From contig JAJEKV010000003.1 of the NCBI GenBank assembly GCA_021234155.1, positions 30,611,166 to 30,675,165 of the forward strand: a stretch of DNA of 64,000 nucleotides. Reading direction: 5' to 3'. The translations under genes and the position numbers were made by a program. The notes beneath the pieces were generated by a model. The model was not told the origin of the DNA. It saw only the letters and a list, made by a program, of their open reading frames with translations, and did no database searches. This DNA comes from Isoetes taiwanensis. Its lineage: Eukaryota > Streptophyta > Lycopodiopsida > Isoetales > Isoetaceae. Positions 12,166-21,725 of the stretch are shown here, piece by piece (position 1 is the stretch's first letter; each line of letters starts with the position of its first letter).

Positions 12166-12350
12166 TGTTGGAACATGTTAACCCTATGTGGACGTTAGTC
12201 ACATAGTCCAACATGTATGGTCAAAGGTCAAAGTCACATGTAAGACTAGGTAGGTGGACATCACATGTTAAGACTATATCATATATGTAACATCAACGTG
12301 TAAATGAAAGAAGCTCATGTTTCCATTTCTCTCCTCTTGGTCCTCCAACA
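12166..12350 (+). repeat. Copia-1 3' LTR (185 bp)
   Basis: Same ends as the 5' LTR (TGTTGGA...TCCAACA) but 36 bp shorter because of an internal deletion. It is followed by the target duplication GTAGT. Confidence 0.95.
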
Positions 12351-12429
12351 GTAGTATCTTGTTACTATAGTCTTTTCTTTATGGTTATAAATACTGGAAA
12401 GAAACAAGCTGATAATCTTGCAAAGACAA

Positions 12430-13761
12430 TTTTTTGAATGTGTAGATGATGAAAATGCAAGCAACAATGATTTGGCAACCCCATCCACGTCTAGGTCGCC
12501 TTTCAAGCTAATAGATGCATATGAAGAAGAGAATGATAGACCACTGAATGATAGACCACTAAAAGCAGTTCTTTTGGGTAAGTAACTATTTGATTAGATG
12601 CACTTAATGTAACTTGAAGACATACTGGGCTTGATAATGCATAGTCAAATATAATTGTGACAGCTAAAACTCCATTTATTGACTATGCAAAGGAAATTGA
12701 ACTATTAAAACAGAAAGCAGAATGATAGGTGCGTGTATTTACATGGATATTTCATTTCTTGAAGTAGTGCTTCTAACTTTGAGCTACTAACGAACTTCGA
12801 GCTACTAGAAGAGCCATTAAGAATGAATGATGGCAAGAGGCTAATTTTGGAGATTCCAAAAAACACAGCTCCAACAATAAGGCCAGATGGTCTTGCTTGT
12901 AAGATAGAGAAGGATCCAACATCAAAGCCAATGCCATTTTATGAGAAGGAACTTTAGATGTCAGTGGCAAATGAAATATCTTTACATATAATTATTTATT
13001 ACAATGTACGTAATTCTCCAACAGACGCAAATGTAAGGTGGTTAGGGGCAGGGCCCAACCAAGCAATGTAGTGTGGTGTGTGGTCACATGTCCAGTTGGA
13101 TGCTGCCTAGTGGCGTGACGTTAAAACTACTATCTATCTATCTATCTTCAATGTGTGTTGATGGTGTTCAACATTTGCAAGAAGTTCCGAAGATAGTGAA
13201 TGTGCAGCATTGATTGTATCAACCATTGGAAAAATTGAGCAAGTGTTGGCAAAGGAGCAATGGAAATGCCTTTGCAAGAATAGGAGGAGGAGGTGGAGGA
13301 TGTATTGTGGATAAGAAGAAGCAAGTTTTGGTGAAGCAAGAAAAAGAGGATAACAAATGAAAACAGCATGATTTAGAGAATGAGAGAAGAAAGCGGATAG
13401 ATACCAAGGCCACACCTTAGGTAAAGGGGTGGATATTGGACCCATCCACTTTTGCTGCATATTGCTTTATACTTTGTATTGCTTTGTACTTAATATTCTA
13501 TTGTAATGATGAGTAGCATTTTCTATTGCATAGGACTAGAAGCCAAGCGTCAACTAAGATATCGTAAGTGTTATGACATTAGATGTTTCAAGTCAATTAC
13601 CACTAATGTTTGATTTGCATAGTGTTGGAAAAAGACCTTTCTGCATTGGTACCTTTCTTTCCATTCCAAACTGAACCATTGATTAAACTTCACAAATATT
13701 GTGCAGAAGGGTTATGCAAGGATAGTAAAATATCTAATAGGCATATTAACATATTTGGAAG
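12430..13761 (+). pseudogene. Exon-like fragments downstream of Copia-1, unidentified gene
   Basis: Several open pieces lie between intron-like spacers. One at about 12430-12577 contains FECVDDENASNNDLATPSTS, ends at a GTAAGT donor, and includes a small 15-bp tandem duplication. One at 12664-12723 (TPFIDYAKEIELLKQKAE) follows an acceptor CAG. One at about 12780-12956 includes LLEEPLRMNDGKRLILEIPK. One at about 13187-13285 includes CAALIVSTIGKIEQVLAK. One at about 13625-13761 includes LVPFFPFQTEPLIKLHKY and ends at a GTAACC donor in correct phase with the next exon. None shows a domain I recognise. Order and strand suggest they are the continuation of the gene broken by Copia-1. A TCTA microsatellite lies at about 13131-13147. 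Confidence 0.4.
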
Positions 13762-13848
13762 GTAACCATTCTGTATTCTTATGTATCGTATTATTTATTT
13801 GACATCGCAGTATTCTTAAGGATTTAGTCCTTCGTTCCTTCATTGCAG

Positions 13849-13884
13849 ATACTTGAGTAGTACCTTACCATCCGAATGGCGAGA
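13849..13884 (+). pseudogene. Exon part before solo LTR
   Basis: Starts after the acceptor GCAG (13845-13848) in phase with the exon ending at 13761, and reads YLSSTLPSEWR up to the LTR insertion point. The last five bases, CGAGA, are the target duplication of the solo LTR. The exon resumes at 15599 in the same frame. Confidence 0.6.
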
Positions 13885-15593
13885 TGTGACGTTCCAGCAC
13901 AGTATACGCTCCCAGGACGTATATTGTACTGCCACGTCACGCGTACACGCCACCCCGATTGACGTGTACGCCAACGTATAGCCAAGTGGGTAGCCCCTAG
14001 GGGGCCACTTGCTAAGAATGTGCATTAGTATTAATGTGCACATTTTCCAATGTACACATTAATGTGGGCACACTTTTCCATGTGGCCACTTGATGACAAG
14101 TGGGCCATACCCATAGGTGCAATTAATGTGCACATTTTCCAATGTACACATTCATTAATGTGCACACATTTCCATGTGAGCACATTTGGGTGCACACATT
14201 TCCATGTGGGCACATTTGGCCACCTAGCCCTTAAAGGCAAGTGGGCCCATTACCAATTATCCCACATGCCAAAAGGGGATAATTGGAAACCCTAGCCACC
14301 CCCTTGTCTATATAGGGTTGGAAACCCTAACTAACCTAATTTTCGATTTTAGGGCTTTAGAACTCTGTTTTGGCTGCCTCAACAGCCAAAACCGCATCCC
14401 AGACTCTGCCTGGGAGAATTGCATCCTTAGTTCCTCGAGATTCGAGCGTTTCAGCAAGATGGTCGAGCTCAGGTCAGGAGGAGCCCCTCAAGGATCAGGT
14501 ATTTGGCCAATTAGATAGTCTAAACCCTATTTTAGGCATTGAATCAGTAGGTTTAGCCTATTAGATTGCCCATAGCAGCCCTCTAGAACTCTAGATAGCA
14601 GATTCTAACTAAAGAACCTAACTCTATGATATAGATTAGATCTTGTTCTTTAGTTCTTCTGTGATGTATATGGATGATGTATCTCTATGAACTCCGTGTA
14701 TTGGGAAGGGGGGTAGAGACCTAAAGCTTTGTAGTTGATGCTCCTAGAGTAGCCTCTCTAGCACACTGTAGATGCGGCCTGTGCACAAGAGCCACACCTG
14801 GTTGTGGGTGAAGGGGCCAGACTGGCTTATAAGGAGGTTCATGTTCTGACTCTTGAACGACCCCTATGGTGTGTTAGTACTGCCGGGGGTCACTGTGACT
14901 AGGTCTAATGGCTTGCCACTGCGTGTGGGCAAGGCATGGGCTCGACACTCGTGAGGTGGTGAATATGACCTTCCATTGAGTTCAAGTCGGATACGGGCAG
15001 TGGCCCTCTAGTCACCTTGAGTCAGCATTGTAGATCTCTGGAGGGAGAAATCCCTACCTGCCCCATCGGAACTGGGGAGATGTAACCCAGGATATAGCCC
15101 CCTTGGCTATGCATCCGGCGGGCTACAGTCAGGTCCCAACACTTTTCAACCTACTCTGCAAAGTGTGCACAGGAGGGGCGGATGGAGTGGACAACCCTAG
15201 GCCATGTTCTTATGCCAGCCAAATCCATTGCCATGAATTCTGTCTGCAATGAACTCTGGAGACCCAAGCTTGTCAGTCCATCCCTGTGTCTGAGCCATGG
15301 GTAGGATTCCCTATGTGATGTGCTGATATTCGTCTATGCAGATATGTGGAGGACCATCCTTCGCGATGGTCATATGATGTTGATGTATGTGCTACTGACA
15401 TGTATGTTTACGCTTCCGCAGCTAGGTAGGCCCTGAGGGAGACGGGGTGCAATGACCCTTCCACTCTTCCCACTGGAACCCGTTACGGTTGCAGTGTCAT
15501 GTGGAGGGCCCTGTATTGGCACGGAGCTGGTATGGGGGATGAACTCCTGGTTGTATACGGTGAGTGCACCGTATACGAGTAGGGGACGTCACA
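13885..15593 (+). mobile_element. Solo LTR of the chromovirus family (1,709 bp)
   Basis: Begins TGTGACGT and ends ACGTCACA, with target duplication CGAGA on both sides (13880-13884, 15594-15598) and no internal sequence. The simplest explanation is LTR-LTR recombination removing a full element. It is closely related to the LTRs at 26041, 29984, 39804 and 49216. It carries the duplicated U3 hairpin (14030-14063 and again from 14122), a TATA-like TCTATATAGG (14307-14316) and the U5 hairpin GTATACGGTG/CACCGTATAC (15553-15576). CTG and CAG trinucleotides are well kept in this copy, unlike the nested copies. Confidence 0.95.
14307..14316 (+). promoter_or_regulatory. Probable TATA box of LTR family
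   Basis: TCTATATAGG in the first third of the LTR, also present at 26431-26440 and in the LTR at 49216. The inner element (29984 and 39804 LTRs) has TCTATTTAAG instead. The LTR ends and U3 also contain several ACGT cores (TGACGT, GACGTG), which are bZIP-type binding cores. Regulation by them is inference. Confidence 0.5.
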
Positions 15594-15598
15594 CGAGA

Positions 15599-16019
15599 CG
15601 TATTTGTTTTTTCCCCTTCAGAAAATTATCTAACTTACAGAGCAGCATACAAGAGATTAACATCCGATGATGTACAAGTTGGACCCTTTGGCACTAATGC
15701 GCTTCAAGGCATTATTGTTAGGAAATGCTAGTACATTCTGGTCTCTATACAAGTAGAGGAGCCACTGCATCATGGTGATTTATGTTTTGGAGTTGAGAAG
15801 AAATTGTAGTCCTACTTTTTTGTCAGCACTTGCATTGTTGTCTTGAATTCTACCATTCACGCAGCACTGGATAACAAACTCTTGATGATGTAAGTCCTTT
15901 CTTTTAGTTATACTCTATTTCTTCTTCAAAATAAAATATCTTTCATATTATGTTGCAGGCAACAAAAGGATATCATAACATATCTAACCAACTCCAGCTC
16001 ACGAAGAATTGAATTGTAT
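15599..16019 (+). pseudogene. Exons after solo LTR (same unidentified gene)
   Basis: With the LTR and one target duplication left out, the exon continues in frame (DVFVFSPSENYLTYRAAYKR and further), which shows that the LTR landed in coding sequence. Two in-frame TAG stops follow at 15729 and 15807, but the frame otherwise stays protein-like to a GTAAGT donor at 15890. The next exon runs from 15959 (after TTGCAG) to 16019, again in phase (QQKDIITYLTNSSSRRIELY), and ends at a GTAAG donor. A further candidate exon at about 16115 has a stop in the expected phase. No family recognised. Both stops are TAG, as would result from CAG to TAG transitions. Confidence 0.5.
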
Positions 16020-16114
16020 GTAAGAAATGCAGTTGATTTATCCTGAGTTTCTACAGTAGAAAGATGTCATTAGTTGTGTTGTATATGTGATGACCTTTAT
16101 ATAAGCTTTTTTAG

Positions 16115-16800
16115 ATGCCCAACTTCACTCAAGCAGCATGGTGATTTTTTACTAGCTTCAAATGGATTGCTAAAACCCTCGAGAGAGAAAGCCTATAAAG
16201 AAAGTGTAAGGCGCTAGAGAGAAGGGATACATCTTCTTACCTTGATTAGAGTGCACAAATATGCCACATGCTCTACTTACATGTTAGCTGCTTCTAGCAC
16301 TAAAGTTGTCTATGAGACCTATTTAGGTTCATCAACCCGTCGTTCTCCATGATACTTGTGAGGTTTTAGATATGAACACTTGAAATGTAAGAACAGACAT
16401 CCAGGATCAATTTCACATCCATGATATTCGAAATAGAATAAGGATGCCAAGGTACTAATATTTTTCAATGGTAGTAGATATTAAGTACTATTCGCCTTTC
16501 TAAATGCATTTGATTTTCTTTAAAAGGTTGACTAATTATGATTCTTAAGAATAAGTGCTTTCATTCGTCTAGGAAGAGCGGAGATATGAGGCTAAATATT
16601 CGCTTATGTGGCAAAACTTTTTTGCAGGGGCTGAGAGTCTGCTATAATGCGTGGTACCATGGCCGTCAGCAATCATTCACATGTGCTAGGGGAAAATTTT
16701 TCCTTTGCTGCCTTTTATTTTAAATGGCCTGCTACTTTTCTTCGGCTGCAAGCAACGTAGGGCAACGGGTCCCTAAATTTACAACTTGCTTTTTGCAGTC
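16115..16800. other. Weak coding traces, otherwise nothing recognised
   Basis: One possible exon (about 16115-16200, KPSREKAYKESV in one frame) lacks a consistent phase with the previous exon. The remainder has short frames only and no repeat or RNA gene that I can name. Confidence 0.35.
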
Positions 16801-16950
16801 ATCTAGACTAGAAAAGCCCCAGCCATGGCACACAAATATAAGCCTCCAAGAGGCATAGACGGAGACTAACAGATACGACTCTAGGCCACGTACGTGGATT
16901 GATGACATGGAATGAGGATGTGGATATGCAGGGGCACAATTTGGTACAGA
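16801..16950. repeat. Diverged direct repeat, copy 1
   Basis: This stretch and about 17640-17775 share blocks such as GACTAACAGA.AC..CTCTAGGCC, GATTAATGAC/GATTGATGAC and GCAGGG.CACAATTT in the same order and orientation. The two lie about 850 bp apart and are clearly diverged. The nature of the unit is unknown. It could be an old LTR or SINE-like pair. Confidence 0.45.
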
Positions 16951-17032
16951 GAATTTCAAAAATAACATATAAGAAACAAAGACATTCTTGATCTTCACGC
17001 TATCTGCAGCCCAACGATTTTCACAAAAGAAC

Positions 17033-17214
17033 CAATCGTGGTATTTATCAACCACTGTCATGTTTGAACCAGCATGAAATAAAAAAAACTCCGTGTATTT
17101 TTTCTCTCAATGTGGTTTTAACATGACACTGACTAAAAAATTCGTTAAGTCCACAAAAACCTCGTGTATTTTTTTTGGTTCAAACATGACAGTGGTTGAT
17201 AAATACCACGATTG
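17033..17214. repeat. Perfect 39-bp inverted repeat (foldback)
   Basis: Arms 17033-17071 and 17176-17214 are exact reverse complements over 39 bp (beginning CAATCGTGGTATTTATCAAC), separated by 104 bp. The loop contains two direct copies of a C.CGTGTATTTTTT block. It may be a foldback element or a locus producing hairpin RNA. No target duplication was identified. Confidence 0.85.
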
Positions 17215-17639
17215 CAAAAGAACATCCTCACATAACCCCAATCTTTATATAAGCACTCATCTTCACCAAGGCATTCTTCAGTCTTCACCACTACTCCCAC
17301 TGGAACCAAGATCTTCGCACAAAAATCTCGTTACCAGCAAATAGCTACAAAGAGCCACCAAGTTATTTATTCTCCCACTCAGTCACAAAGGTATCACATA
17401 GCAGCACATTTAGATAAGAATTCTCTCACTGAGGCCGAAATTGCACTTCACTCAGATTTGATACAGCCCACCAAGGAATCAACATCGACTTCTTCCTTAC
17501 ATTACTGTCAGGTTGTTCTTTACGATCGGCATCTCCTTCCTCCATAGTTTTTCTTCATTTCACGAATCAGTCCAAGATCTTCAGCCCGAAAATGATACCA
17601 TGTGAAATAAAAGAGATATAGAACACAAAGTTGGATATG

Positions 17640-17775
17640 GATATATGAATGGTGACTGCAAAAACCCGTGGCAGACAGATATAAGCTTCCAAGAGACAAA
17701 AATATAGACTAACAGACACGGCTCTAGGCCATGAGGCAGATTAATGACAATGCAGGGACACAATTTCATACAGTT
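17640..17775. repeat. Diverged direct repeat, copy 2
   Basis: Second member of the pair described at 16801-16950. The intervening DNA holds the perfect inverted repeat. Confidence 0.45.
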
Positions 17776-18310
17776 TCACTAGTTTGAGTTCCTGGATTTG
17801 CAAGCATCTAGAATTAGAAATTTTCCTGTTGGAGCTCCAAGCCTTTTGTATTGTTGTATTCTCAACTTCTTCTGATTCGATCCCATTCCAGGATGTTTGG
17901 GAATTTTAAAATTTGAATCTTTAACCAGAATCTACGAGTAGAATAGCCTGTTAATTTTAGCCTCCTTGCTCAAGAATATTGCAGAAGGCAAGATCTTATT
18001 GGCCGATCTGGTCAGCTGATCTGATGCATATGAACCGAAATATTTTCAGTGCTGATTTGAGCCACTGATTCAGTGTTGCCTCAGCCATATGGGCCGTTCA
18101 CATGATAGCATTTTAGCTCAGCAAATGTAAGCAGCTGATTCCGTGCTGCTTCAAATACCTCCAGCTGAATCAGCCATGCGGGTAGCATCCCGCGACAGCT
18201 GAATCCTCATAACGGGCTGAATTTTTTCTGGCTCAGCTCAAGTTCAGTGAGGACTCAACTGTCCCACCGGCAATTTGTCCATGTGAACCCAGCAATAGAT
18301 GAATAGATGC

Positions 18311-18345
18311 CTCAGCTCTCGCGCCATCCGTGGCGCGATGCTGAG
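18311..18345. repeat. GC-rich hairpin
   Basis: CTCAGC...GCTGAG encloses TCGCGCCA-TCCG-TGGCGCGA, giving an 8-bp perfect inner stem with a 4-nt loop and a 6-bp outer stem. It lies in a region (about 18000-18250) with many scattered GCTGA/TCAGC motifs. Role unknown. It may be part of a short MITE-like sequence. Confidence 0.6.
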
Positions 18346-18483
18346 TACAAAATAGGCAACGACTGAAATAAAACCGTGTTGTTTCAGTGCAGGGCCAAAA
18401 ATTGTCCATATAAATCGCCCATTACTTGGATTCAAATCCCAAGCTCTGATTCTAACAGTCTGATTTTTGTGTTACCTAAAAAG

Positions 18484-18708
18484 TGATGAAGAAGTGTTCG
18501 GCAGTCCTGCTGAACAAGCATCTCATCAGCACTTAGTCAGCACTTCTGACATGGCAGCCACATCATCTCCAATAGGCGCGTCTGGTCTGAAGAGGCGTAA
18601 CTGATGTATTAGAATAGACTTTTCATTTTTGTTCTCTATTCAATCCATGATCTGTGAGCCACGGCAGAGGCATTTCTGTCTATCAATATATCAATCCATT
18701 ATTTAAGA
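18484..18708 (+). repeat. Copia-2 5' LTR (225 bp)
   Basis: Starts TGATGAAGAAG, ends ATTTAAGA, and is followed at once by TGGTATCAGAGC. Its first ~120 bases are the same coding stretch that ends pol in the 3' LTR, so the 5' LTR carries a copy of the pol C-terminal codons. Confidence 0.95.
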
Positions 18709-18720
18709 TGGTATCAGAGC
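18709..18720 (+). promoter_or_regulatory. Copia-2 primer-binding site
   Basis: TGGTATCAGAGC directly after the LTR, complementary to the tRNA-Met 3' end. Confidence 0.92.
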
Positions 18721-18891
18721 AGGTCGATGGAGCCTAGTCGCAGCCAACGAAATTTGCATCAAGCCCTTAGGGTTCAAAGGGCAATTCAACGGCTGAATAA
18801 AAAATTGGTGCAGCGAAGACTAAAGAAGTTAAAGAAGAAGAAAAGAATCAGTGTCTTTAAACGTCTGCAGTTTTAGGTCTGGATTTGAAGC

Positions 18892-19734
18892 ATGGAAGCA
18901 ATCTCCGGTGGAAAGTATGTTGTAGAAAAATTCAACGGGAAGAACTTCCATACATGGCAGGTGAAAATGAAATTTCATCTCATAGAGAAGGATCTATTTG
19001 GAGTAGTTGACGATTTAGAAAAGAAGCCAGGAGATGCTACAGAATTGGTGAAATGGCATTTGAAGAATAAGAAGGCTATGGCCATGATCGGTCTTGGTCT
19101 TGGTGATGCACACATTCATCATGTAGATTTTTCAAAGAATGCCAAAGAAGTCTGGGATAGTTTACAGATTTTTGGAGCCCAAGCCAAGCATTCTAAGGTG
19201 CTTCTAAAGAAACAACTCTTTGATCTTGAGATGCAGGATGGTGGAAATTTGGCCGAGCATATCAACAAGATGCGGTCTGTGCTTCACCAATTGGCCGGAA
19301 TTAATGCCAAAGTAGATGAAGAGGATGCTAAGGCTGTGTTATTTAACAGTCTTCCACAGTCGTACCATAATGTAGTCACCACATTACAGATTGTGCAGGG
19401 ACTTAGCCTTGATCAGATTATTGCATCTTTGCTGGAAGAAGAGAGAAAGCTAAAGGCAGGGGAGACGACTTCTGCATCGATGTTCGCTGGACAGTTTTCT
19501 CAAGGTTCTAAGCAGTTTGCAAAATAGGACAGAGGCAAGGTGGAAGGAAATAACAGTCAGCAGCAGTAGCAGTTGAACAAGGGTACTTCAAATAAGAAGT
19601 TTACCAAGAAATCTTCTTCTCGGTTTGGCAAGAGGAAAAGGTGCTTGTAACATTTGCAAGCAACAAGGCCATTTTGCACGGGAATGTCCAGCACGTCTTG
19701 CAAGAGGAAAGGAGAAGGCATTTGCAGCAGAAAG
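18892..19734 (+). pseudogene. Copia-2 Gag with zinc knuckle (two TAG stops, one frameshift)
   Basis: The ATG at 18892 starts a Copia gag (FNGKNFHTWQVKMKFHLIEK is the typical N-terminal block), 211 residues to a TAG at 19525. The same frame continues with a Q-rich segment and a second TAG at 19567. A frame change before 19643 brings in the zinc knuckle CNICKQQGHFAREC (19646-19687), followed by a short basic segment. A TRIM is inserted at 19734/19735. The sequence on both sides of the TRIM is in the same frame. In an intact element this part packages RNA. Both stops could come from CAG codons. Confidence 0.88.
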
Positions 19735-20149
19735 TGTAACGTTCCTAACCGACATGCCCTTAACCAACTGGGCAAAACCGTCTAGACGTTTATGAGTAGT
19801 CGCTTCTACCCATTTATGCCGGTGTCTCGGGAACGCACACCAAGATCTACTCGAGCGGTCTCCCATGGGTCCGTTACAATCTCTCCCACTAGACTATGCT
19901 CGTCCTCGAGCATCACAAACCAAGTCATGACCTACCGTCCAACGGTATTTCGGGTCATACTTGCCCCCATGGAGACTCGAACTCGAGCCCTGCTCTGATA
20001 CCAAATGAAACGTTCCTAACCGACATGCCCTTAGCCAACTGGGCAAAACCGTCTAGACGTTTATGAGTAGTCGCTTCTACCCATTTATGCCGGTGTCTCG
20101 GGAACGCACACCAAGATCTACTCGAGCGGTCTCCCATGGGTCCGTTACA
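19735..20149 (-). mobile_element. TRIM: 415-bp terminal-repeat retrotransposon in miniature
   Basis: Two 144-bp direct repeats (19735-19878 and 20006-20149) begin TGTAACG or TGAAACG and end CGTTACA. They differ at about two positions and are flanked by target duplication GAAAG (19730-19734, 20150-20154). The 127-bp interior reads on the minus strand. A primer site, the complement of TGGTATCAGAGC, lies at 19992-20003, two bases from the repeat. A polypurine tract, AGTGGGAGAGAT on the minus strand, lies at 19879-19890 against the other repeat. There is no coding capacity, so an autonomous LTR element must have moved it. It is nested in Copia-2 and therefore younger. Confidence 0.95.
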
Positions 20150-21721
20150 GAAAGAGAGGAGGAAAGAGGCTTCATGGCTCGCATCAGCAATCACAGTTTT
20201 CCAGATGATGATCAGGCAGTTATATGGATAGATTCAGGTGCCACACAGCACATGTGTCCAAAGCAGGAATTTTTCCAAAAGATACAACCGATCAGTGGGT
20301 CCAGGAGGGTGATACTTGGAGATAATTCTGGAAAGGTGATCTTGGGAATAGGAAGCATTCTAGTTTCTCTTGAGAATGGCAGCACCAAGACAATACACAA
20401 AGTCTGTTATGTTCCCGGGATTGCTCATACTTTGTTATCAGTAGGGGCATTAGCAGATCTGGAGTATACAGTGTGGTTTAAGCGTGGGGGATGTCAAATA
20501 TTATCAAGAGAGATGAGAGTAGTGGCATCTGGTGTAAGGCATGCTTCTGCATGCCGCTTGAATGCGTGTAATTCGCGAACACTGTTTGATTTAATGCTGA
20601 TAGCGCAGGATGGAGATCCAAAATTGGAAATATAGCATAACAGACTAGCACACTTTAATGCTCAAGCTCTTAAGGAGATGAAGAGAAGACAGTTAGTGGC
20701 TGGACTGGACCTTCATTTGCATGGAAAGTTACAATTTTGTGAAGCGTGTGTATTTGGCAAACAAAGACGGAAAACTTTTCCAAAGGGTCAAAGTGTAAGA
20801 GCTGAGGGTCTGTTGGATTTGGTGCATACTGACATTTGTGGGCCAATGCGTACATCAACACTTGGTCACAAGAAGTACTTTATAACCTTTATTGATGACC
20901 ATTCAAGGAAGGTAGCAGTGTACTTGATGCTCCGTAAGTCTGAAGCTCTTCGGCAGTTCCAGAGATATCAAGCCTTTGCTCAAGTTCAAACTGGAAGGCG
21001 TATTAGAATTCTGCGTTCGGATGGTGGTGGTGAGTACTTATCTGATGCTTTTACTTCTTATTATCATGCTCAAGGAATAGTACAGCAACACACCAATCCT
21101 TATACTCCTGAGCAAAATGGGCTGGCTGAACGGATGAATCGGATACTTGTAGAGGCAGTACGTTGTATGTTACATCATCCAGGGTTACCTCAATCCTTTT
21201 GGGGAGAAGCAGTTACAACTGCTGCCTATATCAAGAATAGAGTATTGGCATCCGTTCACGGCAGAACTCCAAAAGAACTTCGGACAGGAAGGAAGCCTAA
21301 ACTTGACAATTTGAGAGTGTTTGGTTCCCTAGTCTATGCGCACATTCCCAAGGAAAAACGGCATAAACTTGATTTTAAATCCACAGTCTCACTCTTCATG
21401 GGCTGTGGTGATGGAGTCAAGGGCAGCAGATTGTATGATTTTAAGGCTCATCGCATTTTTTACAGCAAGGATGTGGTCTTTCGGGAGCATATTCTTTATA
21501 AAGATCTTAAGGAGGCTGGAGTAGCTGCTCTTCAACATGAGAAGTATGATGCAGTCATTTTAGAAGACAATGATGCTGGTCTTGAAGACTTAACACCCTT
21601 GTTTAATCAAGAAGTTGACCTTGTCAACCAACCAATAGCAGATGCAGATCCGAATCTTGAGACACCAAGCACTCCTTCAGTAACTGAGGTACAATCTCCT
21701 CTAGTTCCGATCAGCACATAG
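20150..21721 (+). pseudogene. Copia-2 protease and integrase (TAG-interrupted)
   Basis: Protease DSGATQHM lies near 20230. A TAG at 20633 interrupts just before HNRLAHF, the start of the GAG-pre-integrase region. The integrase zinc ligands CEACVFGK and the DD(35)E core are all visible: HTDICGP, RSDGGGEY, and the Glu of QNGLAERMNR. The C-terminal block NLRVFGSLVYAHIPK follows, then an acidic linker to a TAG at 21719. Near the end the 13-bp block GATCAGCACATAG is present twice. An ATG at 20063, upstream of this feature, lies inside the nested TRIM and is not a real start. Catalytic residues are intact but the frame is not. Confidence 0.88.
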
Positions 21722-21725
21722 TTTC

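Larger units (their letters stand above)
4873..12350 (+). mobile_element. Copia-1: Ty1/copia LTR retrotransposon, complete ends
   Basis: A 7,478-bp element bounded by direct LTRs that start TGTTGGA and end TCCAACA. It is flanked by the 5-bp target duplication GTAGT (4868-4872 and 12351-12355). Order: 5' LTR, tRNA-Met primer site, gag with zinc knuckle, protease, integrase, reverse transcriptase, RNase H, a long non-coding region, polypurine tract, 3' LTR. Integrase before RT is the diagnostic Copia order. The polyprotein is broken by several frame changes and at least one stop, so this copy cannot be autonomous. It lies inside the unidentified spliced gene region and splits it. Confidence 0.95.

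Noticed and set aside
13134-13460. Three overlapping minus-strand frames
   Set aside because: They overlap each other in different frames opposite an exon-like fragment and are leucine/serine-rich shadows.
16732-17061. 109-codon minus-strand frame resembling the frame at 17581-17769
   Set aside because: The similarity is due to the diverged DNA repeat pair. There is no domain and the frame crosses one arm of the inverted repeat.
20063-20160. ATG at 20063 as the start of a Copia-2 protein
   Set aside because: The first ~29 codons are TRIM LTR sequence, so the start is an accident of the nested insertion.
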